NCBI GenBank assembly: GCA_003133505.1
Contig: PKXT01000215.1
Span: forward strand, 169-6,993
DNA: 6,825 bases
Source: Acidobacteriota bacterium
GTDB taxonomy: Bacteria > Acidobacteriota > Terriglobia > Acidiferrales > UBA7541
Reading direction: 5' to 3'
Shown in pieces: positions 4,261 to 6,825 of the stretch (within the stretch, counting starts at the first letter, position 1; the number at the start of each line of letters is the position of its first letter). A model generated the notes under the pieces. It saw only the letters and a program-made list of their open reading frames with translations. It made no database searches and was not told where the DNA came from. Made by a program: the position numbers and the translations under genes.

Positions 4261-6825
4261 CTATGCAAGAGCCGGTGCGCCCACGCCAAACGCGGGGCTG
4301 AGCGCGCGCACGAGCGACTGGCCAGTGTAGGACTTGCGATTCCGCGCCACCTGCTCCGGAGTTCCTTGCGCCACAATGCGCCCACCTTCCGAGCCGCCTT
4401 CGGGGCCGAGATCAATAATCCAATCCGCCTGCTTAATCACATCCAGATTATGCTCGATGATCAGGACGGTATTGCCGAGGTCCACCAGGCGATTGAGAAC
4501 GTCGAGCAGTTTCCGCACGTCGTCAAAATGCAGTCCCGTAGTTGGCTCGTCAAGAATGTAAAGCGTGCGCCCCGTCTGCCGGCGGGAAAGCTCGCGTGCC
4601 AGCTTGGTACGTTGCGCTTCGCCTCCCGAAAGAGTGGTCGCCGATTGGCCCAGCTTCACGTAGCCCAGCCCCACATCCACCAGCGTCTTTAGCTTCTGAT
4701 AAATCGCCGGGACGTTTTCGAGCACTGGAAGCGCTTCATCAATCGGCAAATCCAGCAAATCAGAAATTGAGTAGCCCTTGAACCGCACAGTCAGCGTTTC
4801 CACGTTGTAGCGGCGTCCCTGGCAGACTTCGCAGGTGACGAAAACGTCGGGGAGGAAATTCATCTCGATTCGCCGAAGGCCGCCGCCCTGGCAGGCTTCG
4901 CAGCGTCCTCCTTTAACATTGAAACTGAAGCGCCCAGAGCGATAGCCGCGTTCACGCGATTCAGGTAGCATGGCAAAAAGATCGCGGATAGGGCCGAATA
5001 CGCCGGTGTAGGTGGCGGGGTTGGAGCGCGGTGTCCGCCCGATGGGCGCCTGATCAATCTGGATGACTTTGTCGAGATGCTCCAAGCCTAGCAGGGCCCG
5101 ATGCGCGCCGGGCTTCTCTCTTGAACGGTAAATCGCCTGGGCCAGCGCGCGGTAAAGAATATCGTCCACAATCGTGGATTTTCCAGAGCCAGAGACGCCG
5201 GTAACAACAGTAAGAGTACCCAGCGGGAAAACAACGTCAATGCTCTTGAGGTTATTTTCTGTGGCGCCTAAAATCGCCAGATTCTTGCCGTTCCCAACGC
5301 GCCGTTTCATTGGGACGGGAATAGACACTTCGCCCGAAAGATAACGTCCGGTAAGCGAAGCGGGATTCGCGGCAATCTCAGCGGGCGAGCCTTCCGCCAC
5401 CAGATAACCTCCGGCGGAGCCAGCGCCCGGGCCGAGATCAACCACATGATCCGCGCGGCGTATGGTTTCTTCATCGTGCTCCACCACCAGCACGGTATTG
5501 CCGAGATCGCGCAAGGTTTCGAGCGTGCGCAGCAGCTGTTCATTGTCGCGGGCGTGAAGGCCGATGGAAGGTTCATCGAGGACGTAGAGCACGCCGCGCA
5601 ACCGTGAGCCAATCTGCGTGGCCAGTCGAATGCGCTGGGCCTCCCCGCCTGAAATGGTAGCGGCGGATCGGCCAAGGGTCAGATAGCCGAGTCCCACCGC
5701 GAGGAGAAAATCCAGACGGTCGGCCACTTCCTGCCATGCGCGACCGGCAATTTCCCGCTGGCGCGGCGTCAATTGAGGAAGAATGCGGTCCACGCTCGCT
5801 CGCGCCTCCGCGATCGGAAGTGCCGTGAAATCGGCGATGGAATATCCCGCGATTTTTACCGCGAGGCTTTCGGGACGCAGCCGCTTCTCATGGCACGCCG
5901 GGCACGGTACCGGCGACATGTATTGGGTCAGCCATAGGCGATAGCTTTCCGAGGATGTGTCGGTCAAGTTTTTTTCGAGATAAGCGAGAATGCCGTCGTA
6001 CACAAAGCCCCGCCGTTTGCTTCCCGTGGCCTTCCCGCGTCCATTGCTGCCGCCGTTTGCCGCATTGCCGTACAGCAGCAAATTCTGGTGCCGCTGGGTG
6101 AGTTTGTCGAATGGCATCTCCAAATCCACGCCGTTTGCCGCGGCTGCCGCATGCAGCGAATTTTGTAGGGCTGCGGAGTTTGCGCCCGGGCCAAGCCCCC
6201 CGTCAAATAGGGGCTTCGACCAGTCCACGATTACTTTTCCGGGATCAAAATCATACTTCGAACCCAGGCCATGGCATTCCGGGCACGCGCCGTATGGGGA
6301 ATTAAAGCTGAAAGAACGAGGCTCGATTTGCTGCACGGAAATTCCACAATTGGGGCAGGCCAGCTTTTCGGAGTAGAGGTGTTCCTCGCCATTTACCACC
6401 GCGACAGTCACCAGTCCGTCGGCCAGTTTCAAAGCCGTTGCGATGGATTGTTCCAGGCGCTGCGCGCCGCCATTTTTTACCAATAGGCGGTCCACCACAA
6501 TCTCGATAGTGTGATTGCGGCGCCTGTCGAGAGCGGGCGGATCGTCCAGGCTCACCATCTGGCCATCCACTCGCGCTCGAGCGAAACCCTGCTGGAGGTA
6601 TGTCTCAAACTCCTTGCGGTATTCGCCCTTGCGGCCGCGAATGACCGGCGCCAGCAGATAGAGCCGCGTGCCTTCGGGCAGCGCCAGCACGCGGTCGACC
6701 ATCTGCGAGACGATCTGGCTTTCGATCGGAAGACCCGTGGCGGGCGAGTAGGGCACGCCGATGCGCGCCCACAGCAGGCGCATGTAGTCGTAGATCTCGG
6801 TGACGGTGCCGACGGTCGAGCGCGG
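4261..6825 (-). CDS. uvrA: UvrABC excinuclease subunit A (5' end outside window)
   Basis: UvrA is the dimeric ABC-type ATPase that finds bulky DNA lesions and loads UvrB in cytoplasmic nucleotide excision repair. The frame is open to the right edge; 854 residues are visible, beginning PRSTVGTVTEIYDYM, a conserved internal UvrA segment. Against E. coli UvrA (940 aa) about 93 N-terminal residues are missing, including the first Walker A. Numbered from the first visible residue: zinc ligands C157, C160, C181 and C184; a CPAC motif at 308-311; first signature ISGGEAQ 391-397; Walker B LYVLDEPSIGLH 413-424; EHD 449-451; second Walker A GVSGSGKST 543-551; second zinc module C642, C645, C665 and C668; second signature LSGGEAQ 732-738; Walker B LYILDEPTTGLH 755-766; EHN 791-793. 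All catalytic elements in view are intact, so the gene should be functional. The ATG at 6783 is internal, not the start. The stop is TAG at 4261-4263. It converges on the exported-protein cluster; LexA control cannot be judged because the promoter is not present. Confidence 0.98.
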   Translation of the reverse strand, partial: PRSTVGTVTEIYDYMRLLWARIGVPYSPATGLPIESQIVSQMVDRVLALPEGTRLYLLAPVIRGRKGEYRKEFETYLQQGFARARVDGQMVSLDDPPALDRRRNHTIEIVVDRLLVKNGGAQRLEQSIATALKLADGLVTVAVVNGEEHLYSEKLACPNCGISVQQIEPRSFSFNSPYGACPECHGLGSKYDFDPGKVIVDWSKPLFDGGLGPGANSAALQNSLHAAAAANGVDLEMPFDKLTQRHQNLLLYGNAANGGSNGRGKATGSKRRGFVYDGILAYLEKNLTDTSSESYRLWLTQYMSPVPCPACHEKRLRPESLAVKIAGYSIADFTALPIAEARASVDRILPQLTPRQREIAGRAWQEVADRLDFLLAVGLGYLTLGRSAATISGGEAQRIRLATQIGSRLRGVLYVLDEPSIGLHARDNEQLLRTLETLRDLGNTVLVVEHDEETIRRADHVVDLGPGAGSAGGYLVAEGSPAEIAANPASLTGRYLSGEVSIPVPMKRRVGNGKNLAILGATENNLKSIDVVFPLGTLTVVTGVSGSGKSTIVDDILYRALAQAIYRSREKPGAHRALLGLEHLDKVIQIDQAPIGRTPRSNPATYTGVFGPIRDLFAMLPESRERGYRSGRFSFNVKGGRCEACQGGGLRRIEMNFLPDVFVTCEVCQGRRYNVETLTVRFKGYSISDLLDLPIDEALPVLENVPAIYQKLKTLVDVGLGYVKLGQSATTLSGGEAQRTKLARELSRRQTGRTLYILDEPTTGLHFDDVRKLLDVLNRLVDLGNTVLIIEHNLDVIKQADWIIDLGPEGGSEGGRIVAQGTPEQVARNRKSYTGQSLVRALSPAFGVGAPALA

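Noticed and set aside
6781..6783. ATG at 6783 as the start of uvrA
   Set aside because: The frame continues upstream to the edge and encodes PRSTVGTVTEIYDY, a conserved internal UvrA segment; the true start is outside the window.

Overview
The window looks like a piece of an Acidobacteriota chromosome, or of a close relative from soil or sediment. This is inferred from the domain content: GloVer tandem-repeat proteins, an FG-GAP propeller joined to ASPM/SPD-2/Hydin-type (choice-of-anchor D) domains, and IPT/TIG domains, all on Sec-exported proteins and next to a housekeeping uvrA. No rRNA or other phylogenetic marker is present to confirm it.

Layout: positions 1-4034 hold a same-strand (+) run of exported repeat proteins. 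(i) The last 70 codons of a GloVer-repeat protein run in from the left edge and stop at 215. (ii) A 98-codon ORF (255-551) has a good ribosome binding site, a signal peptide and one slightly degenerate GloVer unit, then an unrelated tail; it is either a decayed paralog or a single-module secreted protein. (iii) A 449-aa protein (578-1927) has a signal peptide, six GloVer units and a C-terminal IPT/TIG domain. (iv) A 683-aa protein (1983-4034) has a signal peptide, an IPT/TIG-like domain, seven FG-GAP units that probably form a calcium-binding seven-bladed propeller, and two ASH domains. The gaps are short (39, 26 and 55 nt), so co-transcription is possible. Positions 4035-4260 are a convergent intergenic gap with two candidate hairpins. 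From 4261 to the right edge, on the minus strand, is uvrA (excision-repair damage sensor), which lacks only about its first 95 codons because the window ends.

The exported proteins probably act outside the cytoplasm in binding or adhesion, but nothing here shows a ligand, a catalytic site or a C-terminal anchor. uvrA is an ordinary repair gene with no visible link to the cluster beyond position. I see no CRISPR, insertion sequence, tRNA, rRNA, toxin-antitoxin or phage feature. I do not claim a new system. The points most worth a second look are the decayed or mini GloVer gene, the systematic pairing of cysteines in the 449-aa protein, the exact seven-unit propeller with a broken last calcium loop, and the near-identical DNA of two propeller units.
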